This document shows, in pieces, positions 25,473-37,587 of a stretch of 64,000 nucleotides of DNA. Origin of the DNA: Tetraselmis striata (lineage: Eukaryota > Chlorophyta > Chlorodendrophyceae > Chlorodendrales > Chlorodendraceae); contig VCJN01002501.1 of the NCBI GenBank assembly GCA_006384855.1, positions 1 through 64,000 of the forward strand, written 5' to 3'. The translations under genes and the position numbers were made by a program. Position 1 is the stretch's first letter. Each line of letters begins with the position of its first letter. Under the pieces are notes generated by a model. That model was given only the letters and a program-made list of their open reading frames with translations, was not told the origin of the DNA and did not search any database.

Positions 25473-27402
25473 TTTTTTGGGCCCCCCCCCTTTGGAAATA
25501 CTTCCTTCCTCTGCAGTACTGCTAAAGTACTGCCCTGAAACAAATGACAAGGAAATCCTATGTTTGTGCCTTGTAAGCATGCAGGAACAGCCAGGGCAAC
25601 TAAAAACATGTTATAGATGAACTTCTATGGGTATTGGGCACCCCCACCTTCAGGCGAAAAAAGGGGGGGGGGGCTGTGACAGTACTTTGTGCAGTACTTT
25701 AGACAAGGCTGGGGCAGCAGATAGGCCGTTAATTTAGATGCAGGAGGATGCATAGAAGACCACGGCACATAGATGAATATGGCACATAGATGAATGTAAT
25801 AAATGACAATGTTGTTTACATTGTCAACCCCAGACCCGCCCGACTGTATGAGACATTGTAGACGGGGGTGTCCAGCAGCCGGTGCGTAGCTAAGCGAGCG
25901 CATGTCGGTTGGGAAATCGCGGTTGGTGGCCAGCGCTTTCAGCGCCTCGGTGGTCTCCACATGCGACGCCGTCTCGGCCGACCGTACCGGCTCCCCCATC
26001 AGTTTTGACTTAAATAAGGTCATAATCGCGCTGCTTGCCGAGCCGCTCCTGATACCGAAATAGCGAGAGCTCCAGGGCTTTTAGCAACGCGATGATGCTC
26101 GGCCCGTTGCCCTTTTGGACCCAATTACCGTTGCGGACAGCGCGGTACTGAGGTACTCCAACGAGCTTCGGAACGTTCGGCCGATCTGCCTTATGTCCGA
26201 GTTTCTTCTTCCCAAAGAACTGCGCGAAACGTTTGTCCGGCGGGGTTGGCCCTTTGCATAGCTGCTCCCATACCCCAGATACAACGCCAATCTTGGAACG
26301 ATATATAGCTGAGAGGGAACAAGGCGCGATGGAGGGCGAAGACGAAGTCGAAGCCGACCGATTTAGCCATGTCCGCCGACCAACCGACGCCCTCTAACTC
26401 TTGCCAGTCCAGCAGAGAGTTGTATTGCCGGTTTTTGGCAGACAGCGGGGCGCCGCTAGGCACTTGTGAGTAAGGAGGCGGTGATGACTCTCAGGGCTCG
26501 GCGCGGCGCTAGCCATCAACGTCGTCGGGAACGGGTTGTGCAGTGCTTGCCGAGACCGTAATCGTAAGTAACCGGGTAGCGGGGCGCTGGCAATCGACCT
26601 TAATCGTAACCGTTCTCGTCTCAAGGAACGCTAGGGTGTCTGTGACTGCCTTTAGCAGAAACGCTGTGCAGTCTCGCGAAAGCCCACGGTCGTGCCGGGT
26701 GCCGGCCAGGCACACCATCTTGATATCGGTGTCAGCAAGCAAGGGGTGGTAGTCGGGGGCGTGGGCCTCGATTGCCTCATTCAACTGGTCCGTAGAGTTC
26801 TTGTTGCCCCATCCGCCACTCATAAGCGCCTAGCTTTATCCATATGTTCCGCACTGCGGTCCTGCCGTCAACGGAAATGCTTACGCACGCCGCCAGTGCC
26901 GCCAAGAGGTACATAGTGGTGCTGCCTGGTGTGGGCGGCGGGTGCTTCCGGTGGTGGGATAGGCTGGAGGGATATCGGATATATGGAAGGCAATGAATGG
27001 GCAGATGAGATGATGGTGGCTGTCCTAAGTAGCTCCCTGGCCAGGCCCGGCGCAAGGCTCGCGGGCGATAAGGCAGCCCGGAGGGTACCGGTAAAACCCG
27101 TTTGAAACCCGAAACAGATTGTACATGTCGCACTAGGACAGTTGACTAGTTCTTGAAACCCCATAAACAGAGCTTAGAGGATGCATTGCGGCGGTTTGTC
27201 TCCCCATCAGCCGCTACTGTACTGTGCCGGTGTCGAGTAAGCTGCGCCGGCGCTGTCGCCTACGACATCGGGGGCATCGACGAGTACTGTTCAAAGTACT
27301 ATTAGACTATAAGTTTTTTTTCCAGAAAAGGAAGATTCCCCCCCCCCCCTTTTTTTCCGAGCAAAATCGCAACATAAGACAACGGATAAAATCTTCCAGG
27401 CC
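25411..27402. mobile_element. About 2-kb segment bounded by 26-bp inverted repeats (possible DNA element)
   Basis: The 26-bp sequence starting GGCCTGGAAG and ending CCGTTGTCT at 25411-25436 recurs as an exact reverse complement at 27377-27402. Long C runs ending in seven T lie inside each arm (25443-25471 plus T7, and about 27338-27348 plus T7). Just outside each arm is a similar direct sequence, TTACCCTTATTTTGCA at 25364 and TTACCCTTATTTTTGCA at 27402. That could be a target duplication, but the left copy is about 30 bp from the arm. Family not identified. Confidence 0.45.
26191..26823 (-). pseudogene. Unrecognised minus-strand coding remnants inside the inverted-repeat segment
   Basis: Two adjoining minus-strand frames have protein-like composition. 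One at 26509-26823 begins MSGGWGNKNSTDQ and contains LAGTRHDRGLSRDC. One at 26191-26463 contains LLDWQELEGVGWSADMAKS and FALHRALFPLSYISFQDW. Similar-looking coding continues weakly towards 25,860. The parts are in different frames with no convincing introns, so this is a decayed gene or one whose introns I could not place. No domain recognised; its position suggests it is cargo of the flanking repeat structure. Confidence 0.35.
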
Positions 27403-27764
27403 TTACCCTTATTTTTGCAGCCTGCATCGCCATTGCGGTCAAAGAATCTGGGTAACCAAGGGCCATAAGGACCAGCCCATGGGACCCCTCCCATGCCATG
27501 GTTAAGAACGTGCCAAGCTCCATTGTGCGCCCTTCGCAGTCGGGCCACCACACTGACATGGGCGCGTAGTGCAACTACCAGAGGAGAAGGAAGGCGGATA
27601 GAGGGTAGCCTCAAACAACACCCCCCCCCCCCCCCTCCCGGCATCCCCCCGCCTTGCTCCATATAGGAGACGTGTGCCAACTGCCGTGATAGTTTACCTG
27701 CATGACGAGCATTGCCTGCACAAAGCTGCACATCTGTGCTGCTGGGACTGATTTTTGTTCATAC

Positions 27765-28502
27765 AATTGATGTTGGCAATTGATGCGGGGGCGGTGCTTG
27801 ACCGGGACCGCTCGGGAGCCGGCGACTTGACCCTTGAGACGAGTGGGCTGCGCCCAGCGGACCGCTCGCGGCCGTCGGACCTGACGCTGGCGGGGTGGGG
27901 AGGGGCAGCGTGCGATTACATGATCGACTTCGCGTGCGTGTCCTCCACGACCCCCACTTCGAGCAACGACCCCCGCTGGTGCATCCCGGGAATCGCGGCG
28001 ACCGAGGCGGAGCATGCTAAGTTGGCAGCGGACCGGGCGTATTCCGCCCCAGTGCAGGGTGTTCACCGGTACTACCCTTTTGTGGTTGAGGACCGCGGCC
28101 GACTCGGGAAGTCCGCTTTGACTGTGGTCTACATCTTCGCGGTGCTGTTGGCTGTGCGCAACTTCCCTGGCGGTCCTTCCGCCCCGACCTCTTGCTTTCT
28201 TCGTGGTCAATCCGTTCAGGCACTTCGAAACTTTGTCGCCGGCCAACCTGCTGAGTTCCGCCGTCACCTGTCGCGCACACGGCGGGGGCTGTTGCAGCGG
28301 GTCTCGGCTTGCGTGCATGGTACCCTGGGCGGCATTCTCTCTGCCGGTGTGCAGATGGCCAAGTCTGATGCGTGTGCTCGTGCCCACTCTGCGTCTTCTC
28401 ATGTTACTGCTTCCACCCCGCAGTCGATGTAGAGGACCTTTCTGATTGCCTTTTATTTTGGTGATTTCCGATATCGCCTTCTGTTGCTAGCTCATGTAAT
28501 TT
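27765..28502 (+). mobile_element. 5'-truncated LINE (non-LTR retrotransposon) with target-site duplication
   Basis: A 14-bp direct repeat, ATTTTTGTTCATAC, brackets the segment at 27751-27764 and 28503-28516. That is the signature of target-primed reverse transcription. Inside, an open frame runs to a stop at 28430-28432. Its sequence (LAGWGGAACDYMIDFA, then HRYYPFVVEDRGRLGKSAL) resembles the C-terminal tail that follows reverse transcriptase in algal and fungal LINE proteins. The reverse transcriptase itself is absent, as expected of 5' truncation. The 3' end reads GCTAGCTCATGTAA, shared with the fragment at 59591-59850. The intact duplication and open frame suggest a fairly recent insertion. 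Confidence 0.8.
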
Positions 28503-28516
28503 ATTTTTGTTCATAC

Positions 28517-30291
28517 CCCACCCATGCTTCCATCAATGCTGGGGGTCATCTAGTGCAGATTTGAAGATGCCCAACATGCGTATGCACTCTCACGCTAAGG
28601 GCCCCGATCGGCACTATGGACCAGCACCACAGGCGTCGATAACACGAGCAGCATGGCCCCTGGAGCTGCCTGTGCGCCAGCTGTCGCTCAGTGACTACTT
28701 GCCACATCTAACGGGGAAGCAAGACGATGGGAATGTGCAGGTGCCCTGCAATTTCACAGCTCCTGGATTTCAGGGGTGTTTAGGCGCGCCCAAACATAGC
28801 CAAGGTTCGCTGTAGCCCTCGATGCGTTTTCCCGTGTAGTCACGCGCACTTAGCCAGGCTCCTCACCGGAAGAACACCCCCCCCCCCCCCCCCCCCCCCC
28901 CTTTCCCGATCTTCCATAAGAAAAAATAATTCCCAGCCCGCCCCAAAAGCCCCAATTGGTCCCCTCCTGCGCTCAATCGCCGTGTATCCGTGTAACTATC
29001 CTCACACGCTCCATGCGCCAAAGCTGAATAAGACTTATCATCCCATGACGACAGCTGCTTCCCTCCTGTGAGCGCGCGGTGGTGCACTCCTGAACTCTTA
29101 CGGGCATATGCAGTAGCGGACACCGCGAGTATGCGCGCGGGCAGACGGGTATTCCTGACTACATGCTCGTCACAAATAATTACTGTCAGTCTGTACCGGT
29201 AGTTGCCAATACCTCCTACACAAACCCGGGTGGAGCGGCTGATGCCTCTATACCAGGAGCACATATAATAGCTCTGATAGTTTGTGCATTACCACGGTTT
29301 TACAGCGGTTTTACAGCGGTAGTGTTCGCCTCGTCATGTTCAGAACGCAAGGATTTATTCATTGCACACGGCGTGCACAGACGGCGGAAAGTGCCTCGGC
29401 GCCACGACCGGCTGTCGGCCACGACCACACCTATTACCTGCTCCCGGCTCGGCTCGGCTCGGCAGAGCAGCAAGACGTGCTGAAACAAAACGCAGGCGAT
29501 CAGCGCGAGTAAGCCGCAAGCTTGAATAGCCGCGCCGAGCGACGGCGGGGCATCAGCCACACATTCGTGGTATCGCATGGAACCCGGGTACCTTAGGCGA
29601 AATTTGCTACCGCCTGCGTGGTTGCGAGTCTACCGCATGAGTCCGAGGCCTTCGATTGGCTGGCCTGATGAGCTGGCAGCATAAACAGATATGGTTGGCG
29701 AACGCGGGATTCATCATGCCACTGTTGACTTTTCGGGAGGCTTAGGAATTTTTTATTGAGTGTCCGACCAACATGCACGCGAATGTCTCCCATATATGTA
29801 GTTAATTCCGTGCTCCCGATTAGTAGACAGAGAAAATTCTGTGACAGCGTGGAAAATGCGACCACGCCTGTGAACGTAAACGTTCGGAATTTTCAGAGAT
29901 TTACTGATCAGCTGATAGTGACTTTATCTAATCGCAATCGAATCTAGTATTGCGTGAGCTGTTCTAAAAAGTTCATTCATCGACGGCTGTCACCTGACTT
30001 CGCGATCGATGACCGTCGATTTTCGATGTTTGCGCATGAGGCAGGATTATGATAAACGAAGCATTTACGACACAATATATTCGCATGTTATCCAATAATA
30101 TTGCGTCTGTTATTTCAGTGTGCCTGTACTCATCGTGTCCAGCATCACACCCTGGCTCTGCGCCAAGCTCGCGGGAGGGGAAGCCGGCCGCCTCGCTGGC
30201 AAAGAGCGCGATCGCACGCATCCGGAAGCTACACCTTCTCTCTCCCTCCGTCTCACCGTCCACCCACCTGACAACCCTCCAAGTCGCCACC
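28517..30291. other. Intergenic; psbO upstream region
   Basis: No gene recognised. It holds a 25-nt C tract at 28877-28901 and short unsupported frames. The last few hundred bases must include the psbO promoter and 5' UTR, which is pyrimidine-rich just before the ATG, but I cannot point to a specific TATA box or operator. Confidence 0.55.
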
Positions 30292-32104
30292 ATGTCTGTC
30301 GCTGCCCGTGCCCAGATTTCCCAGACCAAGGCCGTTGTCGGCCGCCCGGCCGCCGCCCGGCAGCTGGTGAAGGCCGCCCGTGCCACCCCTTGGTAAGAGC
30401 TCCCCATAACCCACCTCCCAGTACCTGACGTGCGGTGTCCCCTGCTCCCAACTATCTCCATAGCTCCCCCGCCCGCTCAGCTTGTTCTTGTCCCAACTCG
30501 TTCTTGTCCAGACTGCTGTTCGCAACGGGCCTACACAAGCCCCGCTGTCCCCCCCTTTCGCTATACACCCCTGCGTGTTGTTCTCGTGATTTCTGGCGGT
30601 GAGTCAGGGTGTGGCAGCCCGAGGGAGAAGCAGCGCGTGACGGAACTGCAGTACCAGTAGCCTGTTAGCCTAACCGCGCGCGAGGCTGGGCCGTTTCGAT
30701 CTGTGCAACGCGTGCATTTGCGGCATCTTTATCCTCGGACAGCATAAATCTGGCGTGGGCAAGAGAGTTGTTGGACCTAGGTCCGGGACGAACTGCTGTT
30801 ACGCGGCAGCTTTCGCGAGTTGCGCCGCCCCCACGTGGGCCGGCCGATTGGCGGCCCCCACGTGGACTGCGCTGGGGGTGTGCCCGGGTTGCGTTGTAAC
30901 ACTGTCGATAAGACGTGTCACCCGGTTTCTAGGTTTCGTTCCGGGTGACGCTCTCATAACTGGCCGTCCGGCCGATTATGTGACCTTGTTGGACACTGCT
31001 GAATATTCCTGACATTCGGCCTCGGCGCAGCGTGCGCCGCGAGGTGGTGTGCTCTGCTGAGGGCTTCGCCGCCAAGGCCAAGGATGCCGCTACCAAGGTC
31101 GCCGCCGGTCTTGCGGCCACCGCCATGATCGCCGGGGTAAGCCGCAGATTTATGCTCACTACCCCTCATACCCTGGCGGGTGCGTCTGAAGATGCACTAC
31201 CTTCCTGGCCCTGCCTCTGTGCCACGTTTCTTTCTTCTGAATACTGATGCTTGTGTTTGTGTTCCCGTGCTGTTGCTGCGCAGTCGGCCAATGCCCTGAC
31301 CTATGACCAGCTCCAGGGCCTGACCTACCTGCAGGTGAAGGGCACCGGTGTTGCCAACACTTGCCCGGTCATTGCTGGTGGGTCCACCAACCCCAAGGAC
31401 ATCCCCGCCGGTAACTACAAGTTCAGCGAGTTCTGCATGGAGCCCACCTCTTTCACCGTGAAGGAGGACTCCCAGTTCAGGGCTGGTGAGACCGAGTTTG
31501 TGAAGACAAAGCTCATGACCCGTCTGACCTACACCCTGGACGACGTGAGTTTACACCCAGTGGAAATTGCTGCCTTGCGTGCCTTGTGTCTGTGATTGTT
31601 ATGCTAAGTTTTGTCATATTTTTGCAGATGTCTGGCAAGATGTCCATTGGCAGCGATGGCAAGGTGTCCTTCAAGGAGGAGGATGGCATTGACTACGCTC
31701 CCACAACTGTGCAGCTGCCTGGTGGCGAGCGCGTGCCATTCCTGTTCACCGTGCGCGAGCTGGACGCCAAGGGCACCCTCGACAGCTTTTCGGGTGACTT
31801 CACCGTGGCCTCTTACCGCGGCTCTTCCTTCCTTGACCCCAAGGGCCGTGGTGGCTCCACTGGCTACGACAACGCTGTGGCCCTGCCCGGCCGCTCTGAC
31901 GATGAGGAGCTGTTCAAGGAGAACAACAAGAACACCGCTGCCCTCAAGGGTTCCATTGTGCTGTCTGTGGCCAAGGTGGATGCCTCCACTGGCGAGATTG
32001 CTGGTGTGTTTGAGTCCATCCAGCCTTCCGACACCGACCTGGGCTCCAAGGCCCCCAAGGACGTGAAGATCACTGGCCTGTGGTATGCTCAGCTGTCCAA
32101 GTAA
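30292..32104 (+). CDS. psbO: PsbO, 33-kDa oxygen-evolving enhancer protein 1, chloroplast precursor
   Basis: Extrinsic thylakoid-lumen protein that stabilises the manganese cluster of photosystem II. Four exons, 30292-30392, 31031-31136, 31284-31544 and 31628-32104, join in frame to give 314 residues. Residues 1 to about 50 are an Ala/Arg/Lys-rich chloroplast transit peptide. A hydrophobic lumen-targeting segment follows, ending in ANA before [11 protein letters not shown], so cleavage is expected after residue 73. The mature part has the PsbO hallmarks: LQVKGTG, the two lumenal cysteines (NTCP and FCMEPTSF), [40 protein letters not shown] and the end GLWYAQLSK. It is close to the Chlamydomonas protein throughout. 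The first intron (638 nt) is much longer than the others. Strong C-ending codon bias fits a highly expressed gene. Confidence 0.97.
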
Positions 32105-32882
32105 ATCCTACCAATATAGCATCGACAAATACACAGACAGCCGGATGCGCTCAATGCAGCAAGCACGCTGGTGATTTTTGGTCCGCACTAATCATCTTTG
32201 TATAATTAGTGAGTGCCTCGTGGCTGGACATAACTTGGTGAAGGCTTTAGGGCCCGCACGATAAAACCTGATACGTAGGGATAGAGGGTGTGATAAATGA
32301 TAAAAAGAAAACTGAGTCATGCACCACCACCCATGCATAGCACTGACACTGCACATGCGGAGCACAGCTGTCCCGGTTGCAGAACCGTGTGATTTACCTG
32401 TTCTGTGACATAACGCTTTCAAAACTGTATGCCTCATCTCATGCGATGAGAAATACGCAATTAGATAAATTCTGAAAGGTGCAACCAGTGTCGGTCAGTG
32501 GTGAACATGTTTGTGCAGATGCAAGTGATGTGGAGAGGTAAGAGTAGACTACGTGAACTGTGAGGGTGCTGACAGCGACTACCACCGACATGCGTTATTA
32601 GAATGCTGCTGAAGAATCTAAAGGATCAATAAAGCTGCGAATCAGCAACTGCAGTAGTAAGTTGACAGATCGCTCATGATTTCAATAACTACGCGTATCA
32701 GTATGTTGCCATGCCGGGATAATACACATTTTAATAATTATTGTCCTACCTCGCAGCCACACACACATATTTTGCGCAGCATAGTAGTAGCCACGCACGG
32801 CATATTTTAATCGTTTTGACCCCCGTTGCGCAGAGAGGCAACTACATACTAAAATATATCAGGGTTTAGGGTTTATATCGTG
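32105..32882. other. psbO 3' region, intergenic
   Basis: AT-richer than its surroundings, with no gene recognised. A two-unit plant-type telomere-like string (AGGGTTTAGGGTTTA, 32861-32875) lies just before the retro-inserted fragment at 32896. Confidence 0.6.
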
Positions 32883-32895
32883 AATACCACAGTTC

Positions 32896-33195
32896 GGGGC
32901 CGCGGCCGCGTGATGGTGCTCCTGCGTCGCGTCGCTCGTCGGCCTGTGTTGCTATGACCCGGGTCATTGGCTGCAAGCGTCCTCGCCGCGGCTGATGGCC
33001 TACCCCGGGGCGGTGGTGCCTTTGGTTCCTAGCAGCTTGGCGACTTCGTGTTTCCCTTGGCTCCCCCTTGGTTCTTGGCTCCCTGGCCTCCTGCTCGACC
33101 TTGGTTTCAGGCTTATGTCTCTCTTTTGCTGGCAACCCTTCATATAGTTGCTGTTAGTTCTGTTTGTAGTGCGCATTTGTTAAAGCCCTGACGTA
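32896..33195 (+). mobile_element. 300-bp retro-inserted fragment with 13-bp target-site duplication
   Basis: AATACCACAGTTC occurs at 32883-32895 and again at 33196-33208, exactly bracketing 300 bp of GC-rich sequence inside AT-richer flanks. The insert ends in GTTAAAGCCCTGACGTA and has no poly-A tail. It carries no recognisable protein. The structure fits a 5'-truncated LINE 3' end or a SINE. Its 3' end differs from the LINE ends at 28502 and 59850, so it belongs to another family. Confidence 0.65.
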
Positions 33196-33208
33196 AATAC
33201 CACAGTTC

Positions 33209-35012
33209 TTCTACATACCAGATGAATAACTCGCGGTGCTGCAAAACAATCCAATCCAACACACCCAATTAGATATCACGGTATGGCACTTTCAATGATT
33301 CATATACAAGAACATGTGCACAATGTTGTTGTTGGTATGTAATCACAAGCAAAATTGTTTGTCACGGCGAATGGCAGAAACGGGCAAAACACTTTTTAAC
33401 TCTATTTCGGGTACAATTTGTGCATCATTCGGACATTCTACGTTTATGAAAATGGACCCGCCCGTGCGTGGGATCATACGCATCGACACATTTGTATAAA
33501 TGGAATAATGTTCAGCCCAAGTCTACCTTTCAATTTACTTCTCATTCTTTCCCGTGTAATACGGATATGTCTTGTATTTTTCTGCCATTAGACGCGAGTT
33601 GTGGTTTCAAAAAGTTGGCATATCTCCGTGCGCCGTGGTGATGCATGTGCACCATTTCCCTTGTGCAATCTATTAACCACGTCAGTATTGTACTCTAGCA
33701 TATGATGATGAATATGCAAACATTCGTGAAGCCGAACGAAGCGAGTTGTGTAGCAAGGAGCAGCGCTCCAGGTAAGGTGACAAGCTTGCGCGTCAAGTAG
33801 GTAGTAAATATAATGTATTGGCAGCTGATGGCTGGCTGTCTGGCGGTAATTCGAGGTTGACGAAGAGCAACGTTCTGGCTGTAATATCATCAGTATACTG
33901 TTGATACAGTCACTAAACAGTACTAACTTGTACAATGAAGTGATGCACAGATATCACTTCGTCATGCGGGTATAAGCATGGCAGATAGCATATGTTTGTC
34001 CATGTATAAACAATATAAATAGTAGCAATCAATGAAGCAAAAATAACAATAGCTCGCGGACTATGTGAAATAACATGCATGTACTATATTCACGCATAGA
34101 TCGCTGCAAAGGTTTGAGTATGACTGAGGCGCGCCTGCGCTGGTTGCATGAATATATGAATGTAGTAGTCGGGAAAAAACTACTACAGGAGCAGATAACA
34201 TAGCAAATCTGGGCAGACCTACGCCTTCCGCCTGTCAGTAGGAGGGCAAACCATGGCGAGACTCCATACATCAGGAGAGTTCACAAATGATTTGCCCACT
34301 TACAGTAGTACACCCAACAACCAGTAGTAACTTGTCAACTCGTAGTCATCTCACGAAATCTTGCCAAAACGACATCTAGTCGCTACGTCGTTTTGGTCTC
34401 TTCCATCCAATTCATCCACCACGTCGCTCATCTCGTCGTGAAAGTCGTTCGTGGGTGCTGGCCGCCCCGCCAAGCCATCTGCGGCGGTGTTGACGAAGCG
34501 GTGTCCTTTATTTGCAGGATGTCGGGCCTGGAACCACCACATCGATGTCGGCGTCGGCAGCGGCAGCGGCGCTAGCGGGGGCTGCATTCAAAATGTGGGG
34601 CTTGGGACTGCCGTCGACATGGCGGCGGCGGTACATGTAGCGGGGACTACATCCAGAACGTCGGGCTTGGGACGTAGGCATTGGCCGTTGCTCCTCCGTC
34701 GCGTAACTCCATCCCCGGCCCAGGAACTTCGTGAGGCTCCCTGGCTTTTGCGCCACCGGCCTGCAGCACAAGCACGGCGAGGGAGGAAGTAGAACACAAA
34801 ATAGTTGAACTGTGACCTTTCTCATAGTGTAAGCTTGGGTTTGAGGGTGAACTAGTTCCCTAAACTCGCCGTCGCACGCGCGTAAATACGCCCTAGCTCG
34901 CACCGGTGTTGATGGGTGGGGTGACTGCCAGACCTCGGAGAACCGCCCACGGACGCTACGAGTGCCCGTAGGACTAAACTCGTAGTTTCAACCCGCCAGT
35001 GGCTTTTAATTT
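33209..35012. other. Intergenic; no gene recognised
   Basis: AT-rich sequence to about 34,350, then a GC-richer patch to 34,980 with short frames on both strands. A weak RNase-H-like string on the minus strand near 34,500 was not accepted. Nothing else supported. Confidence 0.5.
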
Positions 35013-36518
35013 ATGGTCAGATGTAGTCATCTAGAGGTTTTTATTACAGTACTTAGCAATGTTCTACTGCGCACGATCCCCGCGGTCGGCGCACGGACTG
35101 GGGCCTGCCGGCCGGCACCAGCACCACGACCTGAGGGATCCGCCCTCGGGCACCGGCACTCTCTGCTTTGCGCTCGCCTCAACCGGCTCGCGCAAGCAGT
35201 CTCGACTCTAGCAGTCGAGCAGAGTGTCAGCTTACTCTATGCCGACTCGGACCCGAGCCTCAGCCTCCCGAGACGCTACACCTTCCCCACCCCGCGACAG
35301 CAAGATGCCCCCTCGTCATGTACCGGAAGACGCCCTAGTCGACGACGCCCCGGGCGGCGCCACTGCGGCATCCATCGCGGAATTGGAGAAACGCCTGACG
35401 GCCCAAGCGGAAGCCATGGAGAAGCGGCGGGCCGAGCAGTTCGAGTCGGCCGCCTTACTCGCTCGACTGCCCCCCCCCCCGTGCATTCGCCTCCTCCCAA
35501 AGGCACCCAGCCAGCCATTCCCGCGGGCGCGCCTGCGCCCGAGGGTGGTGAGCAAGGAGCGCAAGAGCCCCTTCCTGCTGAGCTGGACGCACTCGACACC
35601 GAGCTCGAGTACGTCGACTTCGCCTACTTCGGTCAAGTTTCCCCTTCCGGTCTGGAGCCACCCCCGCCACGCGACGGCGACAAGCCTCGCTTGTGGATTC
35701 TGACCGACGACACGGCCGCCCGCGACAGCGTACGACAAGTACCTGTATCTTCGCTGTTATGCTAAGGCCTGCGGCCAATCCCTGGCGGTACGGCCGTCAC
35801 TGCAGTACAGTGTACAGTACCTGGGCCGCCCGTCCCGCGCACGGCGCCCGCGCCCGGGCTCTGGAGCGCCCTGGACGGTGTCGATGGCGGCCGAGCCCCA
35901 CCTTCTTGCCGCTCTCTCTCCGGCGCCGGCCTGCCGACCAAGTTTTGGAGCGTCTCCCCGCTGGAGCCTTCCGCCGCTTGGTCCTTTTCAGCCACTCCCA
36001 CTGACTGGCTGCGGGACGCCTGCCTGGCGGCGGGCGCCCAGCCGCCCCCCATTGTCACGTGGGCATCGCACAGGTTGCGCAAAGGCGCGGCCTCGGCAGC
36101 GAGCTGCTATGCTGCGGTTCTGCTGCTAGCTCGTCCCCGTCCGGCCGCTACACTTCGCTACCTGTGCAACCTGTGCTACCTTGGCTTTCTTCTCTGGCAA
36201 ATCGTGCCTCCTTGGGTAAATGGTCAGATGTAGTCATCTAGAGGTTTACAGTACTTAGCAATGTTCTACTGCGCACGATCCCCGCGGTCGGCGCGCAGAC
36301 TGGGGCCTGCCGGCCCGCACCAGCACCACGACCTGAGGGATCCGCCCTCGGGCACCGGCACTCTCTGCTTTGCGCTCGCCTCAACCGGCTCGCGCACCCA
36401 CCCACCCACAGCCATATTTCTGCGCTAGGAGACACCCAGGCCAAGCCTGTGGTTCTCGTCTTAGCCTCCAATGTAAGCGAGCTGACATTCTTTGGCAAAT
36501 CGTGCCTCCTTGGGTAAA
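35013..36518 (+). mobile_element. PAT/DIRS-like (tyrosine-recombinase) retrotransposon remnant with split direct repeats
   Basis: The ends follow the A1-body-B1-A2-B2 plan known from PAT and Ngaro elements. A1 is 35013-35194 and A2 36220-36396, about 97% alike. B1 is 36195-36220 and B2 36493-36518, both containing GGCAAATCGTGCCTCCTTGG. The body has a gag-like region rich in Pro/Ala with a short coiled coil (AELEKRLTAQAEAMEKRRAE) near 35,380. Just before B1 is a stretch with SHRLRKGAASAAS, like the His-x-x-Arg box of DIRS-type tyrosine recombinases. The body is only about 1 kb and no reverse transcriptase is recognisable, so the copy is reduced and broken. The similarity of its repeats points to a rather young insertion. 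Confidence 0.7.
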
Positions 36519-37587
36519 GCTTGTTATAAATGTCACTATATAGTCGCTATATGACGAGGATCCTCGCTATCAACTGAGTGGCGTCGCCAAAGCCCCGAAT
36601 CGGTGCCGGATATCCTTCGGGGCAGCCTCGGGCCGCAACGGTCACAAGCCATTAGGGCTTCACACTGACCCTAGCTGTACTGAGACAATCCTTCGGGTTT
36701 CCTGCGTGGCTACCGGAGGGAATGAAGGTGCCTCAGGTAGTTTTCAAAAAATAAAGAGATATTCAAACATATACCGGCACTCATTCCCTCCTTGGTCGCC
36801 GCCCACGACTTGCGGCGCCGCCCTGCGTGGTTACGAACATAGCCAGACAACGGGCGACTGGGAACAACTCGTACTGTTTCGGAGTTGTCTTCCGTTGAAA
36901 CTGCGCCAGTGGCACCTGCCGGACTAGACGGGCCACTCCATACATCTGCAGGTGCGAGTCCCACTGGCCCCGCCCTGCCTCTTCACTAAAACTGGCGCGT
37001 CCCCCAGCCTTCCTTCCACGCGCAGCGAGGTCTATCACCGCTGAGTGAGCTGTTCTACTCAACTCCACCAAATTCCGCGGCGAACGTCTCGTCATCCAAT
37101 CTGAAAACGCCCGGCAAAACCTCGTGCGTGCCGCGGTCGAAGAGGGCACTATTATACTTTACCTGCTACTCGACCACGCCGTTGGACTTCGGGACACTCC
37201 ACAGATGCTACGGGATACCACACAACTGGGACACTGTTGAGCAGACCGGGTAAGAGTCGGACTAACGACTTGCCGCAGTGCCTGCGCACTGCCAGTTGTA
37301 CCAGCTCCTCCAGCACCATAATGGTTTTGAGACCGCCACGAAATCCTATCTGCCCCGGGACAGGGGGCAACAGTGGTATTGGTGGCCAGCCCTGCCGTGT
37401 GGTGCAACAGTGAATAGATGACGACAGCATAGCCGCAAGAGACGGTGCTGCTCTGCTTGGCTTGATCACTGCGGCGACCGTCGATGTTACATCTAGTGTG
37501 CTGCCTAGTATAATTACGTGCAGCTGCATGATACTCGCATACACCTTGCGCAGAGGCGGAGTTCAGGCAGCCCCTGTGGAAACTGGT
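36519..37587. other. Repeat-like region, possibly retrotransposon debris on the minus strand
   Basis: No host gene seen. On the minus strand around 36,700-37,210 there is protein-like composition, including a PKSNGVVE-type string reminiscent of the integrase region of copia-like elements. It appears old and broken. The family assignment is weak. The last part must contain the promoter of the SAM/SUMO-like gene. Confidence 0.25.

Noticed and set aside
32861-32875. Telomere-like AGGGTTTAGGGTTTA
   Set aside because: Only about two units, easily chance; no evidence for a chromosome end or healed break.
34351-34587. RNase-H-like string (KGHRFVNTAADGLA) on the minus strand
   Set aside because: One short motif without catalytic residues around it; too weak to name an element.
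36700-37210. A definite copia-like element
   Set aside because: A single integrase-like string in old, broken sequence with no recognisable end repeats; left as debris of uncertain family.
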